Below are positions 55,206 to 63,968 of a stretch of DNA of 64,000 nt, one piece after another; position 1 is the stretch's first letter, and each line of letters opens with the position of its first letter. Source of the DNA: Isoptericola sp. BMS4 (GTDB lineage Bacteria > Actinomycetota > Actinomycetes > Actinomycetales > Cellulomonadaceae); NCBI RefSeq assembly GCF_011634835.1, contig NZ_SIRP01000001.1, positions 3,282,970 through 3,346,969 of the forward strand, written 5' to 3'. The notes below the pieces were generated by a model. It ran no database searches, was not told the DNA's origin, and saw nothing but the letters and a program-made list of their open reading frames with translations. A program made the translations under genes and the position numbers.

Positions 55206-56263
55206 CCCTCGCGTTCGCCGCGACGCTGCCGGGCCGCGGGTACGACGTGGAGCTGGAGCTCGCCGCGGGGCGCACGCTCGCGCTGCTCGGGCCGAACGGC
55301 GCCGGCAAGTCGACGACGCTCGGCCTCGCAGCGGGCACGCTGCGGCCGCGGGACGGGCACGTCACGCTCGACGGCCGCACGCTGGTGCGTGCCACCGCCG
55401 GGCGCGTGCGCGCGTGGGTGCCGGCGCACGACCGGTCGGTGGCCCTACTGGCCCAGGACCCGCTGCTGTTCCCGCACCTGTCGGTGCGCCACAACGTGGC
55501 GTTCGGACCGCGCTCCCAGGGGCGCGGCCGCCGGGACGCCGCCCGCCTGGCGGACGAGTGGCTGGGCCGGACCGGGCTGACCCCGCTGGCCGACCGCCGA
55601 CCGGCCACGCTCTCCGGCGGCCAGGCCCAGCGCGTCGCGGTCGCCCGCGCACTCGCGGCCCGTCCTCGGCTGCTGCTCCTGGACGAGCCGCTGGCGGCGC
55701 TGGACGTCGACGTGGCCCCGGCGCTGCGCCAGACGCTCCGCGGCCTGCTCGCCGGGCGGACGGCGGTCGTCACGACCCACGACGTGCTCGACGCCCTGGT
55801 CCTCGCGGACGAGATCGCCGTCGTCGAGCACGGCCGGGTCGTGGAGCGCGGGACCACCGCCGAGGTGCTGACCCGGCCCCGCAGCGCGTTCGCGGCGCGG
55901 ATCGCCGGGCTCAACCTGCTGACAGGGACCTGGGGCCCGGACGGTCTGGTCACGCCCGCCGGAGAGGTCGTCCACGGCCACGGCACGCCCGGCGGCGCCG
56001 GGATCCGCGCCGGCGCGCCCGCGACGGCCGTCTTCCGACCGTCCGCCGTGTCGGTCTACCTCGCCCCGCACGCCGGGTCGCCCCGCAACACGTTCCGGGG
56101 CCGCGTCGAGACCCTCGAGCCGCACGGCGACCTCGTCCGGGTCCGCACCGGTCACCTGGCCGCCGACGTCACTCCGCGCTCGGTGGCGGACCTCGCGCTC
56201 ACGCCCGGGACCGAGGTCTGGCTGTCCGTGAAGGCCGCGGAGGTGGACGTCTACCCCGGGTGA
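55202..56263 (+). CDS. modC: Molybdate ABC transporter ATPase with TOBE domain
   Basis: A 353-residue ATPase that powers molybdate import. Walker A is [13 protein letters not shown], the signature [15 protein letters not shown], Walker [15 protein letters not shown] and the switch histidine [11 protein letters not shown]-terminal TOBE domain (about 285-350; [19 protein letters not shown]) probably senses molybdate. It starts with GTG overlapping modB and ends the operon, 8 bases from the convergent membrane-protein gene. Confidence 0.96.
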   Translation: MTLAFAATLPGRGYDVELELAAGRTLALLGPNGAGKSTTLGLAAGTLRPRDGHVTLDGRTLVRATAGRVRAWVPAHDRSVALLAQDPLLFPHLSVRHNVAFGPRSQGRGRRDAARLADEWLGRTGLTPLADRRPATLSGGQAQRVAVARALAARPRLLLLDEPLAALDVDVAPALRQTLRGLLAGRTAVVTTHDVLDALVLADEIAVVEHGRVVERGTTAEVLTRPRSAFAARIAGLNLLTGTWGPDGLVTPAGEVVHGHGTPGGAGIRAGAPATAVFRPSAVSVYLAPHAGSPRNTFRGRVETLEPHGDLVRVRTGHLAADVTPRSVADLALTPGTEVWLSVKAAEVDVYPG

Positions 56264-56271
56264 CGCGACGG

Positions 56272-56829
56272 TCAGGCGGCCTGGCGGACGCCCTCGGCGT
56301 ACGCGGCGAGCCGGTCCGCGACGGCCTCCGCGCGCGCCAGGGTGAGCGGGCCGCTGAGGTAGGACGTCGCCCGTTCGCCGCGGGCGTGCACGCTCGGCAG
56401 GCCGCGGCGCTCCGGCGCGATCACGGCATCGGCGACCGTCCGGTGCAGCCGCGTGGTCGCCACCGTCATCCGCGCGCTGGCCGGGGTGTCCGGGTGGGGC
56501 GCGGCGTAGACGGTGAGCTGCATGACGGCGATGTCGTGGCCGGCGTGGTTCCCCTCGAAGACGTGGAACGCCCGGCAGAACGCCCCCGGCGTGGCGAAGT
56601 TCCGGAACGGGGCGTACTCCTCCATGCCCTCGAGCGGCTCGTTGTCGAACTCCGTGTACGACAGCCCCCGCTCCTGCGCCCACGCCGGGAACGACGGGAT
56701 CTCGTAGCGCTGCCGCGCGAGGCCTCGCCGGTTCCGCCACCGGATCCAGCCGAAGAAGACCACGGCCACCACGACGACCAGGGCGACGAGCCCACCGACG
56801 ACCGCCAGGACCACCGTGAACGCGTTCAT
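56272..56829 (-). CDS. Membrane-anchored protein of unknown function (copy 1)
   Basis: A 185-residue protein I do not recognise. It has one N-terminal membrane helix (about residues 5-30, MNAFTVVLAVVGGLVALVVV) followed by a soluble domain with SFPAWAQERGLSYTEFDNEP and, near the end, ARGERATSYLSGPLTLARAE. Its neighbour 56902-57465 is a clear paralog (same opening MNAF, FPAW, and a matching end), so this is a tandem duplication. The start at 56829 matches that of the paralog. It lies between the molybdate and nitrite gene clusters without evident functional link. Confidence 0.75.
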   Translation of the reverse strand: MNAFTVVLAVVGGLVALVVVVAVVFFGWIRWRNRRGLARQRYEIPSFPAWAQERGLSYTEFDNEPLEGMEEYAPFRNFATPGAFCRAFHVFEGNHAGHDIAVMQLTVYAAPHPDTPASARMTVATTRLHRTVADAVIAPERRGLPSVHARGERATSYLSGPLTLARAEAVADRLAAYAEGVRQAA

Positions 56830-56901
56830 GCGCGTGACGCTACTGCAGGTCACCGGCCGGTGTCGTGTCCGGTTCCGGCCACGGAGGTGCCGGCGCGACG
56901 G

Positions 56902-57465
56902 TCAGGCCGCCCGCCCGACGCCCTCGACGTACGCGGCGAGCCGGTCGCGCACGGCGGCGGCCTTCTCCAGGGTGAGCGGGCCGTTGAGGTAGCACGTCGC
57001 CCGCTCGCCCTGCGCGTGCACCGCCGGCTCGCCCTGCGCCGCGGGACGGAGGAAGGCGGCCTCCACGGGGCGGGGCAGCCGCACGGTGGCCACGGTCAGC
57101 GTCCCCTTGGCGGGCGCGTCCGGGGCGGGGTTGGCGTAGGCGCTGAACTGGAAGAGCGCGAGGTCGTCCGCGGTGTCCCGTCCGCGGAACACGTGGGCCA
57201 CGCGGAAGGTCGCCCCCGGGACCGCGAAGAACCGGAACGGGTTGTACGCCTCCAGCCCCTTGCCGAGCAGGAGCTCGTCGTCGCGCTCGGCATAGGTCAG
57301 GCCCCGCTCGGAGCCCCACGCCGGGAAGGACGGGGCCTCGCGGCGCTGGGTCGCCAGGCCCTGCCGGACCTTCCACCGCGTCCAGCCGAAGAAGCCCACG
57401 ACCGCACCGACGACGAGGACGACGAGGGCGCCGACGACGATCAGGACCACGAGGAACGCGTTCAT
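56902..57465 (-). CDS. Membrane-anchored protein of unknown function (copy 2)
   Basis: A 187-residue paralog of the preceding protein with the same layout: one N-terminal helix (MNAFLVVLIVVGALVVLVVG), a basic stretch TRWKVRQGLATQRR, then a domain with SFPAWGSERGLTYAERDDEL, AHVFRGRDTADDLALFQFSA and GERATCYLNGPLTLEKAAAV. The topology suggests a cytoplasmic domain tethered to the membrane, because the basic residues follow the helix. No enzyme motif is visible. It is separated from the first copy by about 70 bases and is on the same strand. Confidence 0.75.
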   Translation of the reverse strand: MNAFLVVLIVVGALVVLVVGAVVGFFGWTRWKVRQGLATQRREAPSFPAWGSERGLTYAERDDELLLGKGLEAYNPFRFFAVPGATFRVAHVFRGRDTADDLALFQFSAYANPAPDAPAKGTLTVATVRLPRPVEAAFLRPAAQGEPAVHAQGERATCYLNGPLTLEKAAAVRDRLAAYVEGVGRAA

Positions 57466-57506
57466 GCGCTCGCACGCTACCGCAGGTCGTCGTGCCGGTC
57501 CCGGCG

Positions 57507-58688
57507 TCAGGCGCGGTGCTCCAGCTCCAGCCGGTAGCCGCGCTTGACGACGGTCTTGACGAGGTCGCGCCGGCCCACCGCCTCGCGCAGCCGGGCGACG
57601 GCGACCTCGACGGCATGCGTGTCGCGCGAGTCCCCCGGGAGCACGTCCAGGACGCGGTCGCGCAGCACCACGTCCCCGCCCGCGGCGGCGAGCAGCCGCA
57701 GCAGCCCGACCCCGGTGGGCGACAGCGGCAGCACCCGACCGTCCAGCACCGCGACGCGGGCCCGGATGGTGAGCGGCCCGGCGACCGTGGCCAGCGCGAC
57801 CGACTCGATGTGCTCGTAGTGGCCGACGAGGGCGCGCACGAGCGCGCCGAGGCGGCCGCGCTCGGGCTGCAGCGTGGGGACGCCGCGGGACTCCAGGGGC
57901 CGGGCGGTGACCGGCCCGACGGCCGCCGCGACCATCGACCCGTCCGCGAACCGTGCCACGACGTCGTCGAGAACGCCCTGCGCCTCCACGACCCGCATCC
58001 ACGCCTCGGCGCCCGGCGCGGAGGTGAACGTGACCGCGTCGATCTCGCCGGCCGCGGCGTCGCGCGCCGACGCCGCCACGGCCTCCGGGTCCGGCGGCGG
58101 CCCCCAGCGGTAGACGACCAGCGGGGAGACCCGCGCGCCGGCCTTGGCGAACACGTCGTCGAGGCCGTCGGCGCCCGCGCCGTGGTGCTGGATCGCGACG
58201 TGCAGGCCGGAGACGCCCTCGCTGAGCAGCACCTCGGCCACCTCGGCGGACGTCTCGGACTCGGCGACCCAGTCGGCCTGCAGGCCGGCGGCCTGGATCG
58301 CGCCCCGCGCCTTGGGGCCGCGCGCCACGATCCGCGAGCCGCCCAGCACCCCCAGCAGGTCGCCCGCCAGCCCGTGGGCGTCGGCGGCCTCGACCCAGGC
58401 GCGGAATCCGACGCCGGTGGTGGCGACGACGACGTCGGGCGGGTCGGCGACGAGCGTGCGCGTGGCGGCGACCAGGGTGTCGTCGTCGGCGTGCGGGATC
58501 ATGCTCAGCGCGGGCGCGTGCCGCACGGTGGCGCCCCGCCGTTCGAGGGCGGCGGCGAGCTCGCCGGAACGCCGGTCCGCCGTGACCAGCACCGTGCAGC
58601 CCGCCATGACCTGCCCCAGCGCGGGCCGGGTGGCCTCAGCCACCTGCCCGTCCCGCGCCTCGTCCCGCGCCCGGTTCGACACCCGCAC
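57507..58688 (-). CDS. hemD: Uroporphyrinogen-III synthase-like protein with C-terminal winged helix
   Basis: A 393-residue fusion. The N-terminal two thirds (about 28-280) is a HemD-type fold (VLVTADRRSGELAAALERRG, AVTFTSAPGAEAWMRV), and the last 95 residues are an OmpR-type winged helix (VLPLSPTGVGLLRLLAAAGG, AVEVAVARLREAVGRRDLV then VKRGYRLE). Such fusions are common in actinobacterial nitrite reductase loci and may regulate as well as, or instead of, catalysing. The GTG start at 58688 overlaps cobA by 53 bases; the ATG at 58607 would avoid this. It supports siroheme synthesis for NirB. Confidence 0.88.
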   Translation of the reverse strand: MRVSNRARDEARDGQVAEATRPALGQVMAGCTVLVTADRRSGELAAALERRGATVRHAPALSMIPHADDDTLVAATRTLVADPPDVVVATTGVGFRAWVEAADAHGLAGDLLGVLGGSRIVARGPKARGAIQAAGLQADWVAESETSAEVAEVLLSEGVSGLHVAIQHHGAGADGLDDVFAKAGARVSPLVVYRWGPPPDPEAVAASARDAAAGEIDAVTFTSAPGAEAWMRVVEAQGVLDDVVARFADGSMVAAAVGPVTARPLESRGVPTLQPERGRLGALVRALVGHYEHIESVALATVAGPLTIRARVAVLDGRVLPLSPTGVGLLRLLAAAGGDVVLRDRVLDVLPGDSRDTHAVEVAVARLREAVGRRDLVKTVVKRGYRLELEHRA

Positions 58689-59442
58689 CCTCCAGCACTC
58701 CCTCGGCCGCCACGTCCCCGATCACGATCACGGCCGGGGCCCGGACGCCGAGCTCGTCGGCCCGCTTGGCCGCGAGGTCGAGCTCGACACGGGTGACCCG
58801 CTGCTCGGGCGTGGACCCGCGCTCCACGATCGCCACGGGGGTGGCCGGGTCCGCGCCGGCGTCGCGCAGCCGCGCGACCACCTGGGGCAGGGCGGACACC
58901 CCCATGAGGATCACCAGCGTAGCCGCGCGGCGGGTGACGCAGGACACGGCGACGTCGTCGAGCACGTCGTCGCGGCCGGGGCGGTCGCCGCGCGTGTGCG
59001 CGGTGACGACGTGGAACGCCGTCGTCAGCCCCCGGTGGGTCAGCGGGACGCCCGCCAGCGACGGGACCGCGAGCGCCGACGAGACCCCCGGGACCACGTC
59101 GACCGCGACGCCGGCCGCGGCGCAGGCCGCGTACTCCTCTCCCCCGCGGCCGAAGACGAACGGGTCGCCGCCCTTGAGCCGCACGACGTGCCGGCCCGCC
59201 AGCGCATGCTCCACGAGGAGGGCGTTGATGCCCTCCTGCGGCACCTTGTGGTGACCCGGCGCCTTGCCGACGTCGACCACCTCGACGTCCGGGCCGAGGT
59301 CGTCGAGGACCTCCAGCGGCACGAGGCGGTCGTGCACGACGACGTCGGCCCGCGTCAGGGCGCGCCAGGCGCGGTAGGTCAGCAGGTCGGCGGCGCCGGG
59401 GCCCGCGCCGACGAGGGTGACCCGCCCCGGCCCGGTGGTCAT
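58636..59442 (-). CDS. cobA: Uroporphyrinogen-III C-methyltransferase
   Basis: A 268-residue SAM-dependent methylase (SUMT) that makes precorrin-2, the precursor of siroheme. Signatures are VTLVGAGPGAADLLTYRAWR, VVVHDRLV and VRLKGGDPFVFGRGGEE, and the late TLVILMGV segment. The ATG overlaps the nirD stop (ATGA), placing it in the nirB-nirD-cobA-hemD operon. The siroheme is needed by the NirB subunit encoded two genes upstream. Separate dehydrogenase/chelatase genes are not in the window. Confidence 0.95.
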   Translation of the reverse strand: MTTGPGRVTLVGAGPGAADLLTYRAWRALTRADVVVHDRLVPLEVLDDLGPDVEVVDVGKAPGHHKVPQEGINALLVEHALAGRHVVRLKGGDPFVFGRGGEEYAACAAAGVAVDVVPGVSSALAVPSLAGVPLTHRGLTTAFHVVTAHTRGDRPGRDDVLDDVAVSCVTRRAATLVILMGVSALPQVVARLRDAGADPATPVAIVERGSTPEQRVTRVELDLAAKRADELGVRAPAVIVIGDVAAEGVLEGAGVEPGAGRGAGRAGG

Positions 59443-59861
59443 CCGACCCTCACGCGCACGACGCCGTCCACGACGGCGACCGGGTACGACGCGAGGTCGC
59501 CCGACAGCCCCGGCCTCGGCTCCTTGCCGCCCGTGTCGAGGCAGCGCCCGGTGGCCAGCTCGAACACCTGCTTGTACACGGGCGCGGCGACGGTGGGGGT
59601 GCCGCGGCGGGTGCCGACGATGCCCCGGGACATGACGTGCGCGCCGGCGTACGGGTCGAGCTGCTGCACGGCGTGCACGGCGCCGTCGAGCAGGCGGAAC
59701 AGGGCGACCTGCACCTCCGTGCCGTCCGGGCGGGTGAGCAGGGCGGCCGCCCCGCGCTCGGGGACCAGGGCGTCGAGGGGGCAGACGGCCTCCCAGCCGG
59801 GGCCGGGCGGCGGGGCCGAGCCCGTGTCCCGCTGCGTGTCCTGCTGCGTGGCGAGGGTCAT
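59439..59861 (-). CDS. nirD: Nitrite reductase small subunit
   Basis: A 140-residue NirD subunit of NADH-dependent assimilatory nitrite reductase. It has a Rieske-like fold but lacks the Cys/His cluster ligands, which is normal for NirD; seen phrases are QQLDPYAGAHVMSRGIVG and PVYKQVFELATGRCLDTGG. It starts at ATG 59861, overlapping the nirB stop by four bases, and its own stop overlaps cobA. Confidence 0.95.
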   Translation of the reverse strand: MTLATQQDTQRDTGSAPPPGPGWEAVCPLDALVPERGAAALLTRPDGTEVQVALFRLLDGAVHAVQQLDPYAGAHVMSRGIVGTRRGTPTVAAPVYKQVFELATGRCLDTGGKEPRPGLSGDLASYPVAVVDGVVRVRVG

Positions 59862-62569
59862 GCGCGCACCTCCAGGGTGGGTCCGGTCACGAGGACGGGG
59901 CCGTCGACGACGGCGACCAGCTCGGGGTCGACGGGGCCGGCCGCGCCGGCGGCGACCTCGTCGGGGGTGGCGGGGCGCTTCTGCCCGCGCTCCGGCACGT
60001 ACGCGAGCGCCGGGTCGGGCGTCGCCGGGGCGTTGACGAACGACCCGAACCGGGCGAGCTTCTCCGGGTCCTCCAGGACGGCCTTCCACTCGTCCTGGTA
60101 GCCCTCGACGTGCGCGGCCATCGCGGCGTCGAGGTCGGCGCCGATGCCCAGCGAGTCCTCCAGCACCACCTCGCGGATGGCGTCCAGTCCGCCCTCGTAC
60201 TCCTCGACCCAGGGCGCGGTGCGCTGCAGGCGGTCCGCGGTGCGGATGTACAGCATGAGGAACCGGTCGATCGTGCGCAGCAGGGTCGCGGTGTCGAGGT
60301 CCTCGGCGAGGAGCCTCGCGTGCTTCGGCGTCTGGCCGCCGTTGCCTCCGACGTAGACGTTCCAGCCCTTGTCGGTGGCGATGACGCCGACGTCCTTGCC
60401 GCGGGCCTCGGCGCACTCGCGGGCGCAGCCGGAGACGCCGAGCTTGAGCTTGTGCGGGCTGCGCAGCCCGCGGTACCGCAGCTCCAGCTCCACGGCCATG
60501 CCGACGGAGTCCTGCACGCCGTACCGGCACCAGGTGGAGCCGACGCACGACTTCACGGTGCGCAGCGACTTGCCGTACGCGTGGCCGGACTCGAAGCCGG
60601 CGTCGACGAGGCGCTTCCAGATCTGCGGAAGCTGCTCGACCCGGGCGCCGAACATGTCGATGCGCTGCCCGCCGGTGATCTTCGTGTACAGGCCGAAGTC
60701 CTTCGCGACCTGGCCCACGACGATGAGGCCCTCCGGGGTGACCTCGCCGCCCGGCATGCGCGGCACGACGGAGTAGGTGCCGTCCTTCTGCATGTTGGCG
60801 AGCATGTGGTCGTTGGTGTCCTGCAGCGCGGACTGCTCCCCGGCGAGGATGTGCCCGTTGCCCTGGCTGGCGAGGATGGACGCCACGACCGGCTTGCAGA
60901 TGTCGCAGCCGCGACCGGCGCTCTCGGCGCCCTCGGGGACCACGCCGAACCGCTCGATGATGTCGCTGAACGAGTGCAGGTCGGCGACGCGGACCGCGTC
61001 GAACAGCTGGGCGCGGGTCAGCGCGAAGTGCTCGCACAGCGCGCTGCTCACCTCGAGGCCCGCGCGGGCCATCTCGGTCTTCGTGAGCTTCGTGACCAGC
61101 GGAAGGCAGGCACCGCAGGTGGTGCCGGCCTTCGTGCAGCTCTTGACGTCGCCGACCGAGGTGCAGTCGTGGTCGGTCACCGCGCCGCGGATGGTGCCGG
61201 CCGAGACGTTGTTGCAGGAGCAGACGTTCGCGTCGTCGGGCAGCTCCAGGTCCGGGGCCGCTCCGGCGCCCTCGGGCAGCAGGAACGCGCCGGGGTCGCC
61301 GGGGAGCTCGGCCCCCAGCATGGGCCGCAGCGACGCGTACGGGGCGGCGTCGCCCACGAAGACCCCGCCGAGCAGCGTGGACGCGTCGTCGGACATGACG
61401 AGCTTCTTGTAGACGCCGGCCGTCGGGTCGGCCCACACGACCTCGATCGAGTCCTCGGTGCGGCCGTGCGCGTCGCCGAAGGACGCGACGTCCACCCCGG
61501 AGAGCTTCAGCTTGGTCGCCGTGTCCGCGCCGGGGAACTCGGCGTCGCCGCCGAGCAGCCGGTCCGCGACGACCTCCGCCATCGTGTTGCCGGGTGCGAC
61601 GAGGCCGAGGCAGCGGCCACCGATGCACGCCACCTCGCCGATCGCCCACACGTGCTCGTCGGCGGTGCGGCAGCGGTCGTCGACGACGGCACCGCCGCGC
61701 TCGCCGATCTCCAGCCCGGCGGCGCGGGCGAGCTCGTCGCGGGGGCGCACGCCCGTGGCCAGGACGACGACGTCGACGTCGAGCCGGCCGCCGTCGGCGA
61801 AGTCCATGCGGCCCACGTGCCCGGTGCGCCGGTGGGGGCGCATCGCCTGCGTGGCGGTGTCGCAGCGCACCGCGATGCCCTTGTCGTTGATGAGCCGCTT
61901 GAGCGCCTCGCCGCCGCCCAGGTCGATCTGCACGTCCATGAGGTGGGTGCCGAACTGGATCACGGTGGCCTGCGCGCCGAGCGCCTTGAGCGCGCCGGCG
62001 GCCTCGAGCCCGAGGAGGCCGCCGCCCACGACGGCGCCGCGCACCGGCTTGGCGAGCGGGCCGCGGCGGGTCGTGACCGTGCTGGCCTCCCGCTTGGCCT
62101 CCACCCAGCCGCGCAGCGCCGCCACGTCGTCGATCGTGCGGTACACGAACACGCCCGGCAGGTCCGCGCCCTCGATCGGCGGTACGGCCGCGTTCGAGCC
62201 CGTCGCCAGCACCAGATCGTCGTACGCGTGCACCCGGCCGAGCCGGTCCGTGACCGTCCGCGCCTCCCGGTCGATCGACTCGACCGCGCAGTCCCGGTGC
62301 AGGGTGACGAGCGGGTCGTCCCACAGCTCGGGGGTGCCGAGACTCAGCTCGTCGGCGTCGCGCACCTCGAAGTAGCGCGTGAGGCCCACGCGGTCGTACG
62401 GCTTGCGCGGCTCCTCGGCGAAGACGGTGACCCGCCACGCGCCATCGGTGTCCCGCGCACGCAGGGCCTCGACGAAGCGGTGGGCGACCATGCCGCCGCC
62501 GACGACGACGACGTGGCGCCGGCCGTCGGCGCCCGCGGTCCGGGCTGGGGTGGGGGGCTCGCTGCTCAT
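59858..62569 (-). CDS. nirB: Nitrite reductase [NAD(P)H] large subunit
   Basis: A 903-residue flavoprotein that reduces nitrite to ammonium. The FAD fold opens VVVGGGMVAHRFVEAL; a second dinucleotide fold is GAVVGGGLLGLEAAGALKAL. A BFD-like [2Fe-2S] region has CSCNNVSAGTIRGAV and CTKAGTTCGACLP, with a further cysteine pair in GCDICKP. The siroheme/4Fe-4S ligands lie in CVGSTWCRYGVQDS and GVSGCARECAEARGKDVGVI. First gene of the nir operon. TAGCGT ends 6 bases before the ATG, so the mRNA is probably leaderless, and a GlnR-like box lies about 45-60 bases upstream of the start. Confidence 0.97.
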   Translation of the reverse strand: MSSEPPTPARTAGADGRRHVVVVGGGMVAHRFVEALRARDTDGAWRVTVFAEEPRKPYDRVGLTRYFEVRDADELSLGTPELWDDPLVTLHRDCAVESIDREARTVTDRLGRVHAYDDLVLATGSNAAVPPIEGADLPGVFVYRTIDDVAALRGWVEAKREASTVTTRRGPLAKPVRGAVVGGGLLGLEAAGALKALGAQATVIQFGTHLMDVQIDLGGGEALKRLINDKGIAVRCDTATQAMRPHRRTGHVGRMDFADGGRLDVDVVVLATGVRPRDELARAAGLEIGERGGAVVDDRCRTADEHVWAIGEVACIGGRCLGLVAPGNTMAEVVADRLLGGDAEFPGADTATKLKLSGVDVASFGDAHGRTEDSIEVVWADPTAGVYKKLVMSDDASTLLGGVFVGDAAPYASLRPMLGAELPGDPGAFLLPEGAGAAPDLELPDDANVCSCNNVSAGTIRGAVTDHDCTSVGDVKSCTKAGTTCGACLPLVTKLTKTEMARAGLEVSSALCEHFALTRAQLFDAVRVADLHSFSDIIERFGVVPEGAESAGRGCDICKPVVASILASQGNGHILAGEQSALQDTNDHMLANMQKDGTYSVVPRMPGGEVTPEGLIVVGQVAKDFGLYTKITGGQRIDMFGARVEQLPQIWKRLVDAGFESGHAYGKSLRTVKSCVGSTWCRYGVQDSVGMAVELELRYRGLRSPHKLKLGVSGCARECAEARGKDVGVIATDKGWNVYVGGNGGQTPKHARLLAEDLDTATLLRTIDRFLMLYIRTADRLQRTAPWVEEYEGGLDAIREVVLEDSLGIGADLDAAMAAHVEGYQDEWKAVLEDPEKLARFGSFVNAPATPDPALAYVPERGQKRPATPDEVAAGAAGPVDPELVAVVDGPVLVTGPTLEVRA

Positions 62570-62575
62570 GCCCCG

Positions 62576-62581
62576 ACGCTA
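62576..62581 (-). promoter_or_regulatory. -10 element of the nir operon
   Basis: On the minus strand TAGCGT (62581-62576) ends 6 bases before the nirB ATG at 62569, implying a transcript that starts at or next to the start codon. Confidence 0.45.
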
Positions 62582-62613
62582 GGAAGCCGCCGTGTCGCCA
62601 CCGTCAGGCAGCG

Positions 62614-62629
62614 GTTACCTGTCGGGAAC
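62614..62629. promoter_or_regulatory. GlnR-like box upstream of nirB
   Basis: GTTAC-CTGTCG-GGAAC matches the actinobacterial GlnR form gTnAc-n6-GaAAc at nine of ten conserved positions. It sits at about -45 to -60 of the predicted nirB start site, a normal activator position, and fits nitrogen control of nitrite assimilation. Confidence 0.6.
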
Positions 62630-62702
62630 ATCTGCCTCACGCGACAGGGGCGGCGGTCGTGAGTCGCGAGGGGCGTCCCCGGCGATCACCGCGGCACTCC
62701 CG

Positions 62703-62736
62703 GATCCGATCGGCAGTCCGAACTGCCGATCGGATC
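62703..62736. repeat. Perfect 15-base inverted repeat in the nirB/methyltransferase gap
   Basis: GATCCGATCGGCAGT (62703-62717) and ACTGCCGATCGGATC (62722-62736) flank the loop CCGA. It lies between two divergent genes, so it is not a normal terminator; it could be an operator, a structured leader or a mobile short palindrome. Confidence 0.6.
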
Positions 62737-62751
62737 GCGAACTGCCGCGCT
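62732..62751 (+). repeat. Dispersed repeat, copy 2
   Basis: GGATCGCGAACTGCCGCGCT overlaps the right end of the inverted repeat and differs from 5069-5088 at one base. CGAACTGCCG also occurs at 62720-62729, inside the palindrome. Confidence 0.45.
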
Positions 62752-62780
62752 GACCGGCAGGCTCGCTACCCTCGGGCGTC

Positions 62781-63485
62781 ATGGTGGCCGACCCGCGCAC
62801 GACGACGAACCCGCTGGTCCGCGCCGGAGGACGCTGGCTCGGTCGGGTCAACGCGCGGCACCCGTGGAACCACAACGACCACTTCCACTCCTGGATCCTG
62901 CGCCGGCTGCCGCCCCGCCGGCGCCGGGCCCTGGACGTCGGCTGCGGCGCGGGCCGGCTCGTGGCGCGCCTGCGGGAGGAGGTCGCCGAGGTCGTCGCCC
63001 TGGACGCCGACGCCGGGATGGCCGGCCTGGCACGCGAGCGGTTCGCCGGCGACGACGCCGTCCACGTGCGGCACAGGCGGTTCGAGGACGTGCCCGCGGA
63101 CGGCTCCTTCGACGTCGTGACGATGGTCGCCTCCCTGCACCACATGGACCTCGAGGCCGCGCTGCGCCACGCCGCCGGGGTGCTCGCGCCCGGCGGCCGG
63201 CTGCTCGTCGTCGGCCACGCCCGGATCGGTGCCCGGCGCGACCTCGCCGTCGACCTCGTCTCGTCGTTCGCCAGCCCGCTCGTGGGGCTGGTCAAGCACC
63301 CGCGGGTCGCCCGGCCCGCCCCCGCGTCCGGGCCGCCCATGCCCGTGCGCGACCCGGGGCACACGTACGGCGAGGTCGCCGCGACCGCCCGGCGCGTGCT
63401 CCCTGGGTCCCGGTTCCGGCAGCGACTGTTCTTCCGCTACACGCTGGAGTGGACGCGGTCGCCCTGGCACCGGTCGACCGGCTGA
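62781..63485 (+). CDS. Class I SAM-dependent methyltransferase
   Basis: A 234-residue methyltransferase. Motif I is ALDVGCGAGRLVARL, the acidic residue follows in VVALDADAGMAGLA, and a late motif is FDVVTMVASLHHMDLEAAL. The family methylates small molecules such as quinones or lipids. TACCCT ends 8 bases before the ATG, so a leaderless mRNA is likely. It is divergent from nirB, and its stop is 11 bases from the convergent ribbon-helix-helix gene. The substrate is unknown. Confidence 0.88.
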   Translation: MVADPRTTTNPLVRAGGRWLGRVNARHPWNHNDHFHSWILRRLPPRRRRALDVGCGAGRLVARLREEVAEVVALDADAGMAGLARERFAGDDAVHVRHRRFEDVPADGSFDVVTMVASLHHMDLEAALRHAAGVLAPGGRLLVVGHARIGARRDLAVDLVSSFASPLVGLVKHPRVARPAPASGPPMPVRDPGHTYGEVAATARRVLPGSRFRQRLFFRYTLEWTRSPWHRSTG

Positions 63486-63496
63486 CCCGGGCCAGG

Positions 63497-63829
63497 TCAG
63501 GATGCCGGCGCGAGCAGGTCCTGCCGCAGGGTCGCCCGCAGCGCGTGCCGCACTGCCGCTTCGACCTCGCTGTGCACGGTAGGACCCTCGTCCATGGCCT
63601 GGAGCAGCAGCGCCCGCGCCACCGTCGACGTCGGAAGACCCCGCTCGTCGGCCACCTTCTCGAGCTGGGCAAGCTCATCGTCGTTCAACCGGATCTGAAG
63701 CACACGGGCACGCGAATGGCCGCGGGTCACCTTGACCTCGGAAAGCTCCCGAAGCTGACCCCCGCGCTCCTCCGCCTCCTCGACGGCCTGCGCCTCGGCG
63801 GCGAGGACCTGAGCGATGTCCTTCGTCAT
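63497..63829 (-). CDS. Ribbon-helix-helix DNA-binding protein (antitoxin-like)
   Basis: A 110-residue protein. The core VLQIRLNDDELAQLEKVADE then RGLPTSTVARALLLQAM is a CopG/Arc-type ribbon-helix-helix fold; about 40 charged residues precede it and a helical tail follows. GGAGGAGCATC sits before the ATG at 63829, which I prefer over an in-frame ATG at 63961. Proteins of this size are often antitoxins or autoregulators. No toxin partner is visible in the 170 bases upstream to the window edge, so it could pair with a gene outside or act alone. Confidence 0.78.
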   Translation of the reverse strand: MTKDIAQVLAAEAQAVEEAEERGGQLRELSEVKVTRGHSRARVLQIRLNDDELAQLEKVADERGLPTSTVARALLLQAMDEGPTVHSEVEAAVRHALRATLRQDLLAPAS

Positions 63830-63968
63830 GATGCTCCTCCCTCTCGGTACAGACGGCGGTCCTTCGAGTTCGACGGCCATCCGTTGACGCCGTAGCCCGT
63901 CGCGTCGTGTGAGTTCCGCACTCTGACCAGTCAGCCCTCTCCACCACCGAATGATCGTCATACGTTGT

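Noticed and set aside
59439-59861. NirD as a broken Rieske protein because the cluster ligands are missing
   Set aside because: Loss of the Cys/His ligands is normal for NirD subunits, so it is not evidence of decay.
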